This document shows positions 36,704 through 45,276 of a stretch of 64,000 bases of DNA, one piece after another. Position 1 is the stretch's first letter; each line of letters opens with the position of its first letter. The notes beneath the pieces were generated by a model, which saw nothing but the letters and a program-made list of their open reading frames with translations, was not told where the DNA came from and made no database searches. The translations under genes and the position numbers were made by a program. The stretch is taken from contig VXQP01000084.1 of assembly GCA_009838965.1 (NCBI GenBank), positions 79,819 through 143,818 of the forward strand. The letters are read 5' to 3'. This stretch comes from Chloroflexota bacterium (GTDB lineage: Bacteria; Chloroflexota; Dehalococcoidia; Lucifugimonadales; Australimonadaceae).

Positions 36704-37642
36704 ATGCGCAGCGGCAACCTCATCGAGGCCATCGGCAACACCCCGCTCGTCGAACTGCCAACCTTCAGCCCCACGCCCTCCATCCGCATCTACGCGAAGT
36801 TGGAGGGCAATAACCCCACGGGCTCCGTGAAGGACAGGATCGCGCGCTCCATGGTGCAGGCTGCCTTGAACGACGGCATCCTCTCCCGGGACAAGATTCT
36901 GCTGGAGCCCACCAGCGGCAACACCGGCATCTCCCTTGCGATGGTGACGCACCGCCTCGGCTACCGCTTCACTGCCGTCATGCCGGACAACGTCAGCGTG
37001 GAGCGCAGCCAACTCCTCTCCGCGTATGGAGCGGAGATCGTCTACTCTCCCGGAGATGGCGGCTCCAACGGCTCCATAGCTCTTGCACAGGAGATGGCCG
37101 CAGCGGACGAGCGGTACGTGATGCTCTACCAGTACGGCAACGCCGCGAACCCGCAGGCGCACTACGAGACCACGGCACCGGAGATACTCCGCGACCTCCC
37201 CGAGGTAACGCACTTCGTCGCCGGACTCGGCACCGGCGGCACCCTCATGGGCGTGGGACGCCGTCTCAAGGAGTTCAACCCTGCCATAGAAGTCATTGCT
37301 GCCGCCCCCGAGATAGACGACCGCATCCAGGGGCTCCGCAGCCTCGAGGAGGGGTTCGTCCCCCCGATATTGGACCTCTCGCTGCTCGACGGGCGCATCA
37401 TGGTCGGCGGCGAGGAGAGCTTCCAGAAGACCGCTGAAGTGCTGCACAAGGAGGGCGTCTTCGCCGGCGTCTCCTCCGGTGCCGTCCTCGCGGCAGCGCA
37501 ACGTGTGGCGGCCCGCGTCTCAGATGCGCACATCGTCTGTCTCTTTGCCGACGGCGGTTGGAAGTACCTGAGCACCGGCCTTTGGACGGACGAAGACCCT
37601 GCCGGGCTGCGGGAGAAAGTGCAGGGCAAGGTCTGGTGGTAG
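36704..37642 (+). CDS. cysM: cysteine synthase, O-phosphoserine sulfhydrylase type
   Basis: PLP enzyme making cysteine. The 312 residues hold K43 in NNPTGSVKDR, EPTSGNTGISLA, and AGLGTGGTLMG. It resembles Mycobacterium tuberculosis CysM from end to end: SVERSQLL, GGSN, YQYGNAAN, HFVAGLG, EGFVP, and a C-terminus ending QGKVWW like GQLWA. R212 in QGLRSLEEGFVP aligns with Arg220 that binds O-phosphoserine there. So it likely takes O-phosphoserine and a thiocarboxylated carrier, not O-acetylserine and sulfide. Substrate choice is inferred from family knowledge. Confidence 0.92.
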   Translation: MRSGNLIEAIGNTPLVELPTFSPTPSIRIYAKLEGNNPTGSVKDRIARSMVQAALNDGILSRDKILLEPTSGNTGISLAMVTHRLGYRFTAVMPDNVSVERSQLLSAYGAEIVYSPGDGGSNGSIALAQEMAAADERYVMLYQYGNAANPQAHYETTAPEILRDLPEVTHFVAGLGTGGTLMGVGRRLKEFNPAIEVIAAAPEIDDRIQGLRSLEEGFVPPILDLSLLDGRIMVGGEESFQKTAEVLHKEGVFAGVSSGAVLAAAQRVAARVSDAHIVCLFADGGWKYLSTGLWTDEDPAGLREKVQGKVWW

Positions 37643-38319
37643 ACGCCAGCGCATTCCGGGATCACGCGGCTGCCTGGCGTGCCGAGCTCGCCGTCGGCAT
37701 CCTCTACGACGCCCGCACGCCCAGCGCAGAGCTGTTGGAGAGCCTCCGCCGGGAGGGAGTCCGCTTCGCGCCCGCGGACGAAGTGAACGAACCCCACGCC
37801 TTCGTTCTCGACCTCGTTGACGCCGACCGTTATCGTGCGGAATCGCTGTCCCGGAGTTACACCAAGAGCCCGTGCCCGGTCATCGCGGTACTCTCCCGGA
37901 GTCACCTGCAGGCCCCCGACCTCAGCATCTCTGCGGACGACTTCATCGTCGCGCCTTGGGAGACAGGCGAACTCGCCCTTCGCATCAACAAGCAGTTGGA
38001 ACGCAAGGCTCCGCCCGACGAACCGGGCGTGATCCGCGTCGGCGACCTCGTCATCAACCCCAGCCGCTACGACGTCTACCTCGCTGGCAAACCCGTCGTC
38101 CTCGCCTTCAAGGAGTACGAGCTCCTCAAGCTCATGGCTGCCAATCCCGGCCGCGTCTACAGCCGCGAAACGCTGCTGGAGCAGGTCTGGGGTTACCAGT
38201 ACTTCGGCGGTACCCGCACCGTCGACGTCCACATCCGCCGCCTCCGCAGCAAGATCGAGGACGCCTCCCACACGTTCATAGACACCGTCTGGAACGTCGG
38301 CTACCGCTTCCGCGGATAA
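37636..38319 (+). CDS. OmpR/PhoB-type winged-helix regulator with degenerate receiver
   Basis: The GTG at 37636 overlaps the end of cysM by seven bases and gives 227 residues. The C-terminal 95 are a clear PhoB-type DNA-binding domain (FKEYELLKLMAANPGRVYSRETLLEQVWGY, RTVDVHIRRLRSKIED, VWNVGYRFRG). The N-terminal part has the receiver layout but is degenerate: the KP motif near the end is FIVAPWETGEL, so the switch Lys is Ala, and the acidic pocket is not obvious. It probably acts without phosphorylation. No histidine kinase is near. Coupling to cysM hints at control of sulfur genes. Confidence 0.88.
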   Translation: MVDASAFRDHAAAWRAELAVGILYDARTPSAELLESLRREGVRFAPADEVNEPHAFVLDLVDADRYRAESLSRSYTKSPCPVIAVLSRSHLQAPDLSISADDFIVAPWETGELALRINKQLERKAPPDEPGVIRVGDLVINPSRYDVYLAGKPVVLAFKEYELLKLMAANPGRVYSRETLLEQVWGYQYFGGTRTVDVHIRRLRSKIEDASHTFIDTVWNVGYRFRG

Positions 38320-38374
38320 CGCGCCCCATGTTGCACGGGTGTTGTACCATGTCCCCGTTGGCAAGGAGGGAGCC

Positions 38375-38596
38375 ATGCCCCTGTACGAGTACCTCTGTGA
38401 CGGCTGCGACGCCCGCTTCGAACGTCTGCAACCCATGTCCGCGGCCCACGTGAGCGACTGCCCGCAGTGCGGCGAGGAAGCCAAGCGCGTTCTGTCGCTC
38501 TTTGCCGCCCCCGTTGCTGTCGGCGCGGGCGCTGGCCCCTCGCCCGTCGGCCCGCTCAGCAGTGCGTGTTGCGGAGGCTCATGCGGCTGCGGCTAG
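38375..38596 (+). CDS. FmdB-type zinc-ribbon protein
   Basis: A 73-residue protein beginning MPLYEYLCDGC, the hallmark of the family, with a second CPQC pair at about 29-32 forming a zinc ribbon. The C-terminus ends in a Cys/Gly cluster (SACCGGSCGCG). A GGAGGG ribosome-binding site supports the ATG at 38375 over the longer frame. The role of the family is poorly defined; regulatory and metal-binding functions have been suggested. Its end overlaps the convergent DUF2007-like gene by four bases. Confidence 0.9.
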   Translation: MPLYEYLCDGCDARFERLQPMSAAHVSDCPQCGEEAKRVLSLFAAPVAVGAGAGPSPVGPLSSACCGGSCGCG

Positions 38597-38802
38597 CAGT
38601 CCCCTTCCAGCACCGCTCTTGCTTCCTCTTGTTGTGAGTCCAGCACCCACAACCCATGCAGCGTGAACTGGTTCTGCCCCCAGAGGCCGTATCCCCCAAG
38701 CTCCGGACGCACCACCGATCCGATCCCGGCTTCGAGCAGCAGCCCCTCCGCCAGGCGGGCCTCCAACTCGTTCGGATATATCCGCAGGCGTGCGAGATTC
38801 AT
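38593..38802 (-). CDS. DUF2007-like small protein
   Basis: The 69 residues MNLARLRIYPNELEARLAEGLL...GIGSVVRPEL...LWVLDSQQEEARAVLEG match the pattern of DUF2007, a small domain of proposed signalling role: N-terminal strand, a helix that reads as a sequence-end sensor, and a final VxxxDxxxAxxVL helix. The ATG at 38802 has GAGGAGC upstream. It lies seven bases after the Lit-like gene and is likely co-transcribed with it. Confidence 0.6.
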   Translation of the reverse strand: MNLARLRIYPNELEARLAEGLLLEAGIGSVVRPELGGYGLWGQNQFTLHGLWVLDSQQEEARAVLEGDC

Positions 38803-38809
38803 AAGCTCC

Positions 38810-39523
38810 TCACGAGGCTGGACGTTCCCGGCTGCAGTACCTCCGCAGCACGCCGTCGGCACCCCACAGCACCGCTGTCCCCAGCAGTATGAACACGCCG
38901 ATGAGCAGTGTGATGTCCCGCCAGAAGCCGAACGGGAACACCTGTACGAGGTACTCCGTGCGCGGGTCGAACACCCAGTTTCCCTGCGGGAACCCGATGT
39001 AGTGAAACACGATGAACACCTGCCGGAATGCCACGACGCTCAACAGCCCGAGCACCAGTATGACCCCCGCCGTCAGTGCTGCACCCCGTCGCAGCCACGA
39101 TGCGATGACGAGATACGCGTTTCTCCGCAAGCGCCATGCCGCCAGCAGCGTGAGCGCGACCAGCAGGGCCGCCGACAGCCACTGGACACGGTAAACGCGC
39201 AGGAAGAGCGCCTTCACGTCCGCCATGTGCGAGACCTCGTTCTCGTTGAACAGCGAGCGCGGCACGCCGTGGACCTCCACCTCGACCAGCAGCGGGTCGT
39301 CGCTGCCGCTCGCGAAGTACGCCTGCACTTCCCGCCCCACGTGCGCGAGCCCCTTCGGCGTGATGCCTGTCCGTTCCGACACCGAGTGCCGCTCGAACAG
39401 CGCCTCGTACAGCGGGAGGCTCTCCGCGGCGCACCGCACCGTCGTCGTCACCAGCAGCAGCCCCAGCGCCACTGCCGCCACCCACCCCGCGATGCGCCAT
39501 GGCTCTTTGAAAAACCGCTCCAT
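38810..39523 (-). CDS. TIGR01906/Lit-like integral membrane protein
   Basis: The 237 residues have four or five membrane helices (about 11-29, 114-129, 147-165, 205-222) and a large extracellular loop after the first. The loop contains the family pattern LPLYEALFERHSVSERTGITPKGL and FNENEVSHMADVKALFLRVY. Members include Lit, the lipoprotein intramolecular transacylase of low-GC Gram-positives that remodels lipoprotein acyl chains; whether this one does is inference. The final helix is followed by a short basic tail. Confidence 0.7.
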   Translation of the reverse strand: MERFFKEPWRIAGWVAAVALGLLLVTTTVRCAAESLPLYEALFERHSVSERTGITPKGLAHVGREVQAYFASGSDDPLLVEVEVHGVPRSLFNENEVSHMADVKALFLRVYRVQWLSAALLVALTLLAAWRLRRNAYLVIASWLRRGAALTAGVILVLGLLSVVAFRQVFIVFHYIGFPQGNWVFDPRTEYLVQVFPFGFWRDITLLIGVFILLGTAVLWGADGVLRRYCSRERPAS

Positions 39524-39551
39524 CCTCCGATTCTATCCCGCCCCGCTCCGC

Positions 39552-39557
39552 TATAAT
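39552..39557 (+). promoter_or_regulatory. TATAAT -10 box of mazG
   Basis: A perfect -10 hexamer 30 bases before the TTG start. No recognisable -35 is at the right distance, so the call rests on the -10 alone. Confidence 0.35.
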
Positions 39558-39587
39558 CCGCGCACCTTACTCCTCGCGGAGCCTCCC

Positions 39588-40364
39588 TTGTCCTACACCT
39601 TCGACGCCCTCCTGGAAACGATGCGCCGCCTGCGCGACCCCGTCTCCGGCTGCCCGTGGGACCTCGAGCAGACCCACGACTCGCTCCGAGGCTCGCTGCT
39701 GGAGGAGACCTACGAGGCCCTCGACGCGATGGCCTCCGGCGAGCGCGCAGCGCTCGTCGAGGAACTCGGCGACCTCCTCCTCCACGTCATCTTCCACGCG
39801 CAGATAGGCGCGGACGAGGGAACGTTCACGATGGACGACGTCGCCGCTCAGCTCAACGAGAAACTCGTTCGCCGCCACCCCCACGTCTTCGAGGACAGCA
39901 CCGCGCACACCGCAACCGAGGTCACCGGGCAATGGGAGCGCCTGAAGGCCGAGGAGCGCTCGAAGAAGGGCGAGGGAGACCGCTCCATGCTCGCCGGTGT
40001 CTCCCGCGCCATGCCCGCGCTCGCCTACGCGCAGTCCGTTCTCAGCCGCGCCCGCCGGGCGGGTTTCGACTGGGACGACCCGGATGCCGTCTTCGACAAG
40101 GTCGCTGAGGAAGCGGGCGAACTCCGGGACAGCGAAAGCCCTCAACGCCGCGAGGAAGAGTTCGGCGACCTCCTCCTTGCGCTCGTCGCCGCGGCGCACC
40201 GCATGGACATCGACGCGGAGCAGGCCCTGCGCGGCGCGAACGACCGCTTCGCCACGCGCTTCCATCACGTGGAGGACGCCCTGCGCCGGGACGGCCGCAC
40301 GCTCACCGAGATGCCGGTCGACGCCAAACTCGCGCTCTGGGAAGAGGCCAAGGCCGCAGAGTGA
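39588..40364 (+). CDS. mazG: nucleoside triphosphate pyrophosphohydrolase MazG
   Basis: Hydrolyses NTPs to NMP and PPi, cleaning up abnormal nucleotides. The TTG at 39588 (GGAG six bases upstream) gives 258 residues, the two-domain form. Domain 1 has CPWDLEQTHDSLRGSLLEETYEALDA and EELGDLLLHVIFHA; domain 2 has VAEEAGELRD and EEEFGDLLLALVAAAHRM, the paired EExx(E/D) metal sites. The open frame upstream overlaps the Lit-like gene and its promoter and is not coding. Confidence 0.94.
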   Translation: MSYTFDALLETMRRLRDPVSGCPWDLEQTHDSLRGSLLEETYEALDAMASGERAALVEELGDLLLHVIFHAQIGADEGTFTMDDVAAQLNEKLVRRHPHVFEDSTAHTATEVTGQWERLKAEERSKKGEGDRSMLAGVSRAMPALAYAQSVLSRARRAGFDWDDPDAVFDKVAEEAGELRDSESPQRREEEFGDLLLALVAAAHRMDIDAEQALRGANDRFATRFHHVEDALRRDGRTLTEMPVDAKLALWEEAKAAE

Positions 40365-40457
40365 AGAGAACCGTGAAGGCCTCTCGGCCGTACAGCATTT
40401 GGGAGAGACTGCCCACCTGTTCCCCAGCGGCATCACTCCCGTCCCGCTGACACGCGG

Positions 40458-40463
40458 TATAAT
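40458..40463 (+). promoter_or_regulatory. TATAAT -10 box of the NEW3-protein/ABC operon
   Basis: A perfect -10 hexamer 64 bases before the ATG at 40527, without a convincing -35. Confidence 0.35.
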
Positions 40464-40526
40464 TCGGAGTTGGACGCTCGTTCGGGCGCCCGTAGGACGA
40501 ACAAACATCGTGAGGTAACCGGAAGT

Positions 40527-41768
40527 ATGCGTATCGGTCGACTGCTATTGGTGCTTACCACGCTCGCCTTCGTCTTTGGCCTCCTCTCCACCTCGGTGTC
40601 CGCCCAGCAGTCCAGCGATGTGCGGCTCGACTCAGCCGTGCGCTCGCTGGAGATGGGCCCCCGCGAGACCCGAACCGACCTGACCGTCGACCTCTACAAC
40701 ACCACCTCCGAGCGGCGGGTTGTCAGGATCGAGCTCGACGACATCCCGGACGGCTGGGACATCGCCGTCTGGGACCGCTTCTTCGACTTCAAGGTTGGCG
40801 AGATTGTCGTCGAGCCCCCTGCGCCCGACGACACCGGCGCAAGCCAGAGCCTCCGCCTCCGTGTCGACCTGCCGGACGAGCGTCCGCCCGCGGGGACCTA
40901 CCGCTTCGGTCTGCGCATCACGTCGCCGGACGGCAGCATCGAGTACGACAGCGCCCGCTATACCATCATCGTGCCTGAGCCGCCTGCCCCCACCGACACC
41001 GGAGTGTCCATCACCGTGACGTTCCCCGCCCTGAGCGGCCCTGCCACCAGCGAGTTCGAGTTCGAGATCGTTATCGACAACGACACCGGCGCGGATACCT
41101 CCTTCAACCTCACCGCCGGAGTGATTGATGAGAATGGACTGGCGCCCTCCGGCTGGGACATCACCTTCTCCCCCTCCTTCGGCCAGGAGCGCGTCATCTC
41201 CAGCATCAGCGTGGGCGACGCGCTCAACGAGCGCGTCGACGTGCGCGTCTCCCCTCCGCGCAACACCGACACCGGCGACTACCTCATCCTGGTCCAGGTG
41301 CAGGACGAAGCAGGGTTTGAGGCGGAGGCCCCGTTACTGGTAACCATCCGGGGGCGTGGGGAGGTGTTCCTCGGCACGGATACCGGCCTGCTCAACCTGG
41401 ACGCCACGGCGGGCGAGGAAGCCTCCACCAAGCTCCGCCTCACCAACTTCGGCACCGGCGATCTTGCGGACATAAACCTGCGTGCGACGCCACCTCAAGG
41501 CTGGGAAGTGACCTTCCAGCAGTCGCCCATCCCGTCGCTGCCTAACGACCAGCAGATAGACATCATCACGACTATCCTCCCCGCAGCCGACGCCATCCCC
41601 GGCGACTACCTCGTGACCCTGCACGCCGATCACCCCGACACGAACGCCTCCCTCGAGCTGCGCGTGACCGTAGCCCAGTCCACCATCTGGGGCTGGCTCG
41701 GCATCGTCCTGGTCGTCCTGGTCATCCTCATCCTTGGTGGGCTCTTTGTGAGGCTCGGCAGGCGATGA
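40527..41768 (+). CDS. secreted, membrane-anchored NEW3-type protein
   Basis: The 413 residues have a signal peptide (1-26, ending SVSAQQ), three beta-rich repeats of about 120 residues with the NPCBM-associated NEW3 pattern (PPGW/PDGWDI, DLYNTT, GDYLILVQV, TNFGTGDLADI...PQGWEV), and a C-terminal membrane helix (about 390-408) with a basic end. Such proteins sit outside the membrane next to ABC exporters. It overlaps the ABC ATPase gene by four bases (ATGA), so all three are one unit. The ATG at 40527 is preferred since the signal peptide begins there. Confidence 0.85.
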   Translation: MRIGRLLLVLTTLAFVFGLLSTSVSAQQSSDVRLDSAVRSLEMGPRETRTDLTVDLYNTTSERRVVRIELDDIPDGWDIAVWDRFFDFKVGEIVVEPPAPDDTGASQSLRLRVDLPDERPPAGTYRFGLRITSPDGSIEYDSARYTIIVPEPPAPTDTGVSITVTFPALSGPATSEFEFEIVIDNDTGADTSFNLTAGVIDENGLAPSGWDITFSPSFGQERVISSISVGDALNERVDVRVSPPRNTDTGDYLILVQVQDEAGFEAEAPLLVTIRGRGEVFLGTDTGLLNLDATAGEEASTKLRLTNFGTGDLADINLRATPPQGWEVTFQQSPIPSLPNDQQIDIITTILPAADAIPGDYLVTLHADHPDTNASLELRVTVAQSTIWGWLGIVLVVLVILILGGLFVRLGRR

Positions 41769-42709
41769 CCAGCACTGCGCCGCTCATCGAGGCCCGCGGG
41801 CTAACCAAGCGCTACGGCGGGTTCACCGCCGTGGACGGCATCGACCTGACCATCGGCGAGGGTGAGGTGTTCGGCTTCCTCGGCCCCAACGGCTCTGGCA
41901 AGAGCACGAGCATCCTCATGATGCTCGGCCTCACCGAGCCTACCGATGGGACCGTCCGCGTCTGCGGCCACGACCCCTCCCGCAACCCGCTCGCCGTAAA
42001 GCGGCAGGTGGGGTACCTTCCGGAGTCCGTCGGCTTCTACGGCGACATGACCGGCGCGCAGAACCTTCGTTTCACCGCCGAGCTCAACGGCATACCGCGC
42101 TCCGAAGCCGATGCACGCATCGCCGAACTGCTCGACATGGTCGAGCTTGAGGATGCGACCAACCAGCCCGTCGCCCAATACTCGCGCGGCATGCGCCAGC
42201 GCCTCGGTCTCGCCGACGTGCTCCTCAAGCAGCCGCGCCTCGTTATCCTGGACGACCCTACGCTCGGCCTCGACCCCGCCGGCATCGTTTGGCTGCTGGG
42301 AATCATCGAGGAGCTGAGCGCTCGGCAGGGCATCGCCGTCTTCCTCTCGTCGCACCAGTTGCAGGAGGTGCAGCGCGTCTGTCACCGCGTCGGCATCATG
42401 TCCCACGGCAGGATCGTGCTGGAGGGCACCGTCGCGGCGCTCACGGCCCAGACCGACGCCGGGGGCTTCCGCATCACCCTGAAGGTCGAGGGCGCGAACG
42501 ACGCCCTCGACGCCTCGCTCGCCTCGCTCCCGTCCGTCCGCGAGACATCCCGCTCCGGCATCGACGTGGTCATCGAGAGCGACGAGGACGTGCGTGCCTC
42601 AGCCGCAGCGGCCGTCCACGGGCACGGCGCGCGGCTGCTGGAGATGCGCGCCAACGACCGCACGCTGGAGGACATCTACCTCCGCTACTTCCAGGAGGCC
42701 CTCCAGTGA
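41765..42709 (+). CDS. ABC transporter ATP-binding protein
   Basis: The 314 residues hold Walker A GPNGSGKST, a Q-loop near LPESVGFYGDMT, signature YSRGMRQRLG, Walker B LVILDDPTLGLDP, and the H-loop in LSSHQLQEV. The last 80 residues form a small regulatory domain common in ABC-2 exporters of the CcmA/NatA type. It overlaps both neighbours by four bases. The exported substrate is unknown. Confidence 0.95.
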   Translation: MTSTAPLIEARGLTKRYGGFTAVDGIDLTIGEGEVFGFLGPNGSGKSTSILMMLGLTEPTDGTVRVCGHDPSRNPLAVKRQVGYLPESVGFYGDMTGAQNLRFTAELNGIPRSEADARIAELLDMVELEDATNQPVAQYSRGMRQRLGLADVLLKQPRLVILDDPTLGLDPAGIVWLLGIIEELSARQGIAVFLSSHQLQEVQRVCHRVGIMSHGRIVLEGTVAALTAQTDAGGFRITLKVEGANDALDASLASLPSVRETSRSGIDVVIESDEDVRASAAAAVHGHGARLLEMRANDRTLEDIYLRYFQEALQ

Positions 42710-43626
42710 GCGCCCTCTTCTGGAAGGAGCTCGCGGACCACTTCGGGCGGCGCAGGTTCACCCTGCTGCTCGGCCTCGTCGCACTCGGTCTCGTCTGGGG
42801 CGCCTTCGTCGACCTCGGGCAATTGGCCAGCTCGGGGCGGCGGTTCTTCTTCCTGGACGTCTTCACCACCACCGCAGGCGTCCCCATCTCCCTGCTGTCG
42901 TTCCTCAGCTTCTTCGGGCCGGTCATCGGCATCGCGCTGGGATTCGACGCCATCAACGGCGAGCGCACCCAGGGTACGTTGGCGCGCCTCCTCGCGCAGC
43001 CGCTCCACCGCGACTCGGTCTACAACGCCAAGTTCTTCGCTGCGCTCCTGACCCTTGCGCTGGTCGTCGCGAGCATGATGATCGTCGTGATTGGACTCAC
43101 CATGTTCCGCATGGGCATCGCCCCCACCGGCGAAGAGGTCTTGCGCCTCACCGGCCTCGGGCTCGTCTCAGTCGCCTACCTCGCCTTCTGGCTTGCCCTC
43201 GCCATCACTGCCTCCGTCCTCTTCCGCAACACCGTTACCTCCGCGCTCGCCTCCATCGGCATGTGGTTCGCCCTCGGTTTCCTTATCACGTTGCTGGGGG
43301 GTGTCCTCGCCGACCGCATCGTGCCGGACATCGAGACCCCGGATGACGCCGTGCGCCATGTGACCATCGAGTCGTGGGCCAATCGCGTCTCTCCCGCCGG
43401 CCTCTACTCCGAAGCGACCTCCATCCTCCTCGACCCCATCGGCGGACGCGCGCTCAACCTCTTCACCATCGAGCCGGGACGCCTCGAGGGGCTGCTCTCC
43501 ACGCCCGTGTCGGCGGGACAGAGCCTCCAACTCGTCTGGCCGCACATCGTCGTCCTCGTCGCGATGGTCGCCGTCCTCCTCGCCCTCTCCTACATCCGCT
43601 TCATGCGCGAGGAGATCCGCGCCTGA
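42706..43626 (+). CDS. ABC-2 type permease
   Basis: The GTG at 42706 overlaps the ATPase stop (GTGA) and gives 306 residues with six membrane helices (about 19-36, 64-83, 104-124, 145-167, 177-200, 279-298). Between helices 5 and 6 lies an external loop of about 75 residues. FDAINGERTQGTLARLLAQPLHR is the ABC-2 coupling segment. With the ATPase and the NEW3 protein it forms an exporter module. Confidence 0.92.
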   Translation: MSALFWKELADHFGRRRFTLLLGLVALGLVWGAFVDLGQLASSGRRFFFLDVFTTTAGVPISLLSFLSFFGPVIGIALGFDAINGERTQGTLARLLAQPLHRDSVYNAKFFAALLTLALVVASMMIVVIGLTMFRMGIAPTGEEVLRLTGLGLVSVAYLAFWLALAITASVLFRNTVTSALASIGMWFALGFLITLLGGVLADRIVPDIETPDDAVRHVTIESWANRVSPAGLYSEATSILLDPIGGRALNLFTIEPGRLEGLLSTPVSAGQSLQLVWPHIVVLVAMVAVLLALSYIRFMREEIRA

Positions 43627-43630
43627 CGCC

Positions 43631-43843
43631 TCACTCCCGCCTGCGCCACCCGTAGACGATCAGCGCGACTCCCGGCACGCCGAAGATGATGGCGGACAGC
43701 ACGGCGACCAGCACCTGGCCGCTCTGCGGCTCCGCGATGAGGCCCTCGTCCGCGGCGTCGGACGCTCCCTGGAACAGCGCGAGCGTCACCAGAACCGTGA
43801 CCAGTACCCACAGTAAGCCGCCTGCTACGGAGACACGCCACAT
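43631..43843 (-). CDS. small two-helix membrane protein
   Basis: A 70-residue protein with two membrane helices (about 5-24 and 47-65) separated by an acidic loop (DAADEGLIAEPQSG), ending YGWRRRE. Its ATG overlaps the amidase stop codon by one base (TAATG), which supports it as a coupled third gene of that operon. No family recognised. Confidence 0.65.
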   Translation of the reverse strand: MWRVSVAGGLLWVLVTVLVTLALFQGASDAADEGLIAEPQSGQVLVAVLSAIIFGVPGVALIVYGWRRRE

Positions 43844-45276
43844 TACGCGGAGTGCCTCACGATGGGGTCGATGGGGACATTGCCCACGAGCCCGCACGCC
43901 TCCTCGAACAGCGCCGCCGCCGACAGCAGCGCCGCCTCGTCCGCGCGCGGAGACATCAGCTGCAGCCCCACCGGCAGCCCGGACGACGTGAACCCGCACG
44001 GCACCGAGATCGACGGGCACGACGTGAGCGTCAGCGCGAACGACATCACCAGCCAGCTCACGTACGTCTCGAACCGCACTCCTCCGGCCTCCTCCACATA
44101 CCGCTGGTCGACGTCGAACGGCGGCACGAGCACCGTCGGCGACGCGAGGATGTCGTACCGCTCGAAGAACGCTGCCGTGCGGTAGTAGAGTGCCCCGCGC
44201 GCCGCCTCCGCCCGGTTCACGTCCTCCGCCGACAGCGCCAGACCCGCCTCCACGTTCCAGATGACCTCCGGCTTCAGCAGGTGCCGGTTCGAGTCCAGGT
44301 GCTTCCCGTACAGCGCCGCGAACTGCGCCGCCCGCAGCGCCTGGAATATCGGCTCAGCGTCATGCAGGTCCGGCGCGTCTTCGTCCACCGACGCTCCGAA
44401 CCCCTCGAAAAGCCGCACAGCGCGAGCGCATATCTCCCGTACCTCCGAGTCCACTGGCGCGATGCCAAGGTCTAGCGAGTACGCGACGCGCTTCGGCCCA
44501 TGTGGCGCGTTCACCGCCTCGACGAACGGACGCTCCGGCCGCGGCAGGCTGATCGGGTCGACGGCCTGCACTCCGCTCGCCTGCGTATCGAGGAACAGTG
44601 CAACGTCGCCCACCGTCCGCCCCATCGGGCCTTCGACCGACAGTCCGGCGAACGGCAGCTCCTTCGGGCCGTGCGGCACCCGCCCCGGCGAGGGGCGCAG
44701 CCCGACGACCGAGCAGAAGCTCGCCGGGATGCGCAGGCTCCCGCCGAGGTCGCTCCCCGTAGCGAGCCAGACCTGACCCGTCGCGAGCGCGACCGCCGCG
44801 CCGCCCGACGAGCCCCCGCACGTCGTCCGCGTATCCCACGGGTTGCGCGTCTTCCCGAACACCTCGTTGAACGTGTTCGCACCGGCCCCGAACTCGGGGG
44901 TGTTCGACTTCGCCAGCACGACGCCGCCCTTGGCCTCGATGTTCTCGACGAGGTAGTCGGAGCGCTCCGGCACGTGCTCGGCGTAGATCGGCGACCCCTT
45001 CGTGGAGCGCACGCCCGCAACGTCCTTCAGGTCTTTTGCCGCGAACGGGAGCCCGTGCAGGTAGCCCGGCGGAGCGTCGGCGGGTGGGCCGGACGCCGTC
45101 AACCGCGCCGCATGCTCGCGCGCCCGCTCCACCGCAAGTGTCGGCAGCGCGTTCACCGCCCCGTCGATTTCTGCGATGCGCTCGACCGCCGCGTCGATCA
45201 GCTCCAGCGGCGACACCTCCCGTGCCGCGAGCCGCCGCACCGCCTCCCGCGCCGTCATCCGCACGAGGTCATTCAC
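43843..45276 (-). CDS. amidase (amidase-signature family)
   Basis: Ser-cis-Ser-Lys hydrolase. The GTG at 45276 overlaps the dehydrogenase stop by four bases and gives 477 residues. K81 (PFAAKDLKD), the Gly-Ser-rich CGGSSGG at 153-159 with the cis-Ser, and nucleophile S180 (SDLGGSLRIPA) make a complete triad. The C-terminal part has PTVLVPPFDVD and SISVPCGFTSSGLPVGLQLM. It is not GatA: it lacks the GatB/GatC setting. Substrate unknown; pairing with a beta-hydroxyacid dehydrogenase suggests breakdown of an amide or acyl compound. Confidence 0.92.
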   Translation of the reverse strand: MNDLVRMTAREAVRRLAAREVSPLELIDAAVERIAEIDGAVNALPTLAVERAREHAARLTASGPPADAPPGYLHGLPFAAKDLKDVAGVRSTKGSPIYAEHVPERSDYLVENIEAKGGVVLAKSNTPEFGAGANTFNEVFGKTRNPWDTRTTCGGSSGGAAVALATGQVWLATGSDLGGSLRIPASFCSVVGLRPSPGRVPHGPKELPFAGLSVEGPMGRTVGDVALFLDTQASGVQAVDPISLPRPERPFVEAVNAPHGPKRVAYSLDLGIAPVDSEVREICARAVRLFEGFGASVDEDAPDLHDAEPIFQALRAAQFAALYGKHLDSNRHLLKPEVIWNVEAGLALSAEDVNRAEAARGALYYRTAAFFERYDILASPTVLVPPFDVDQRYVEEAGGVRFETYVSWLVMSFALTLTSCPSISVPCGFTSSGLPVGLQLMSPRADEAALLSAAALFEEACGLVGNVPIDPIVRHSA

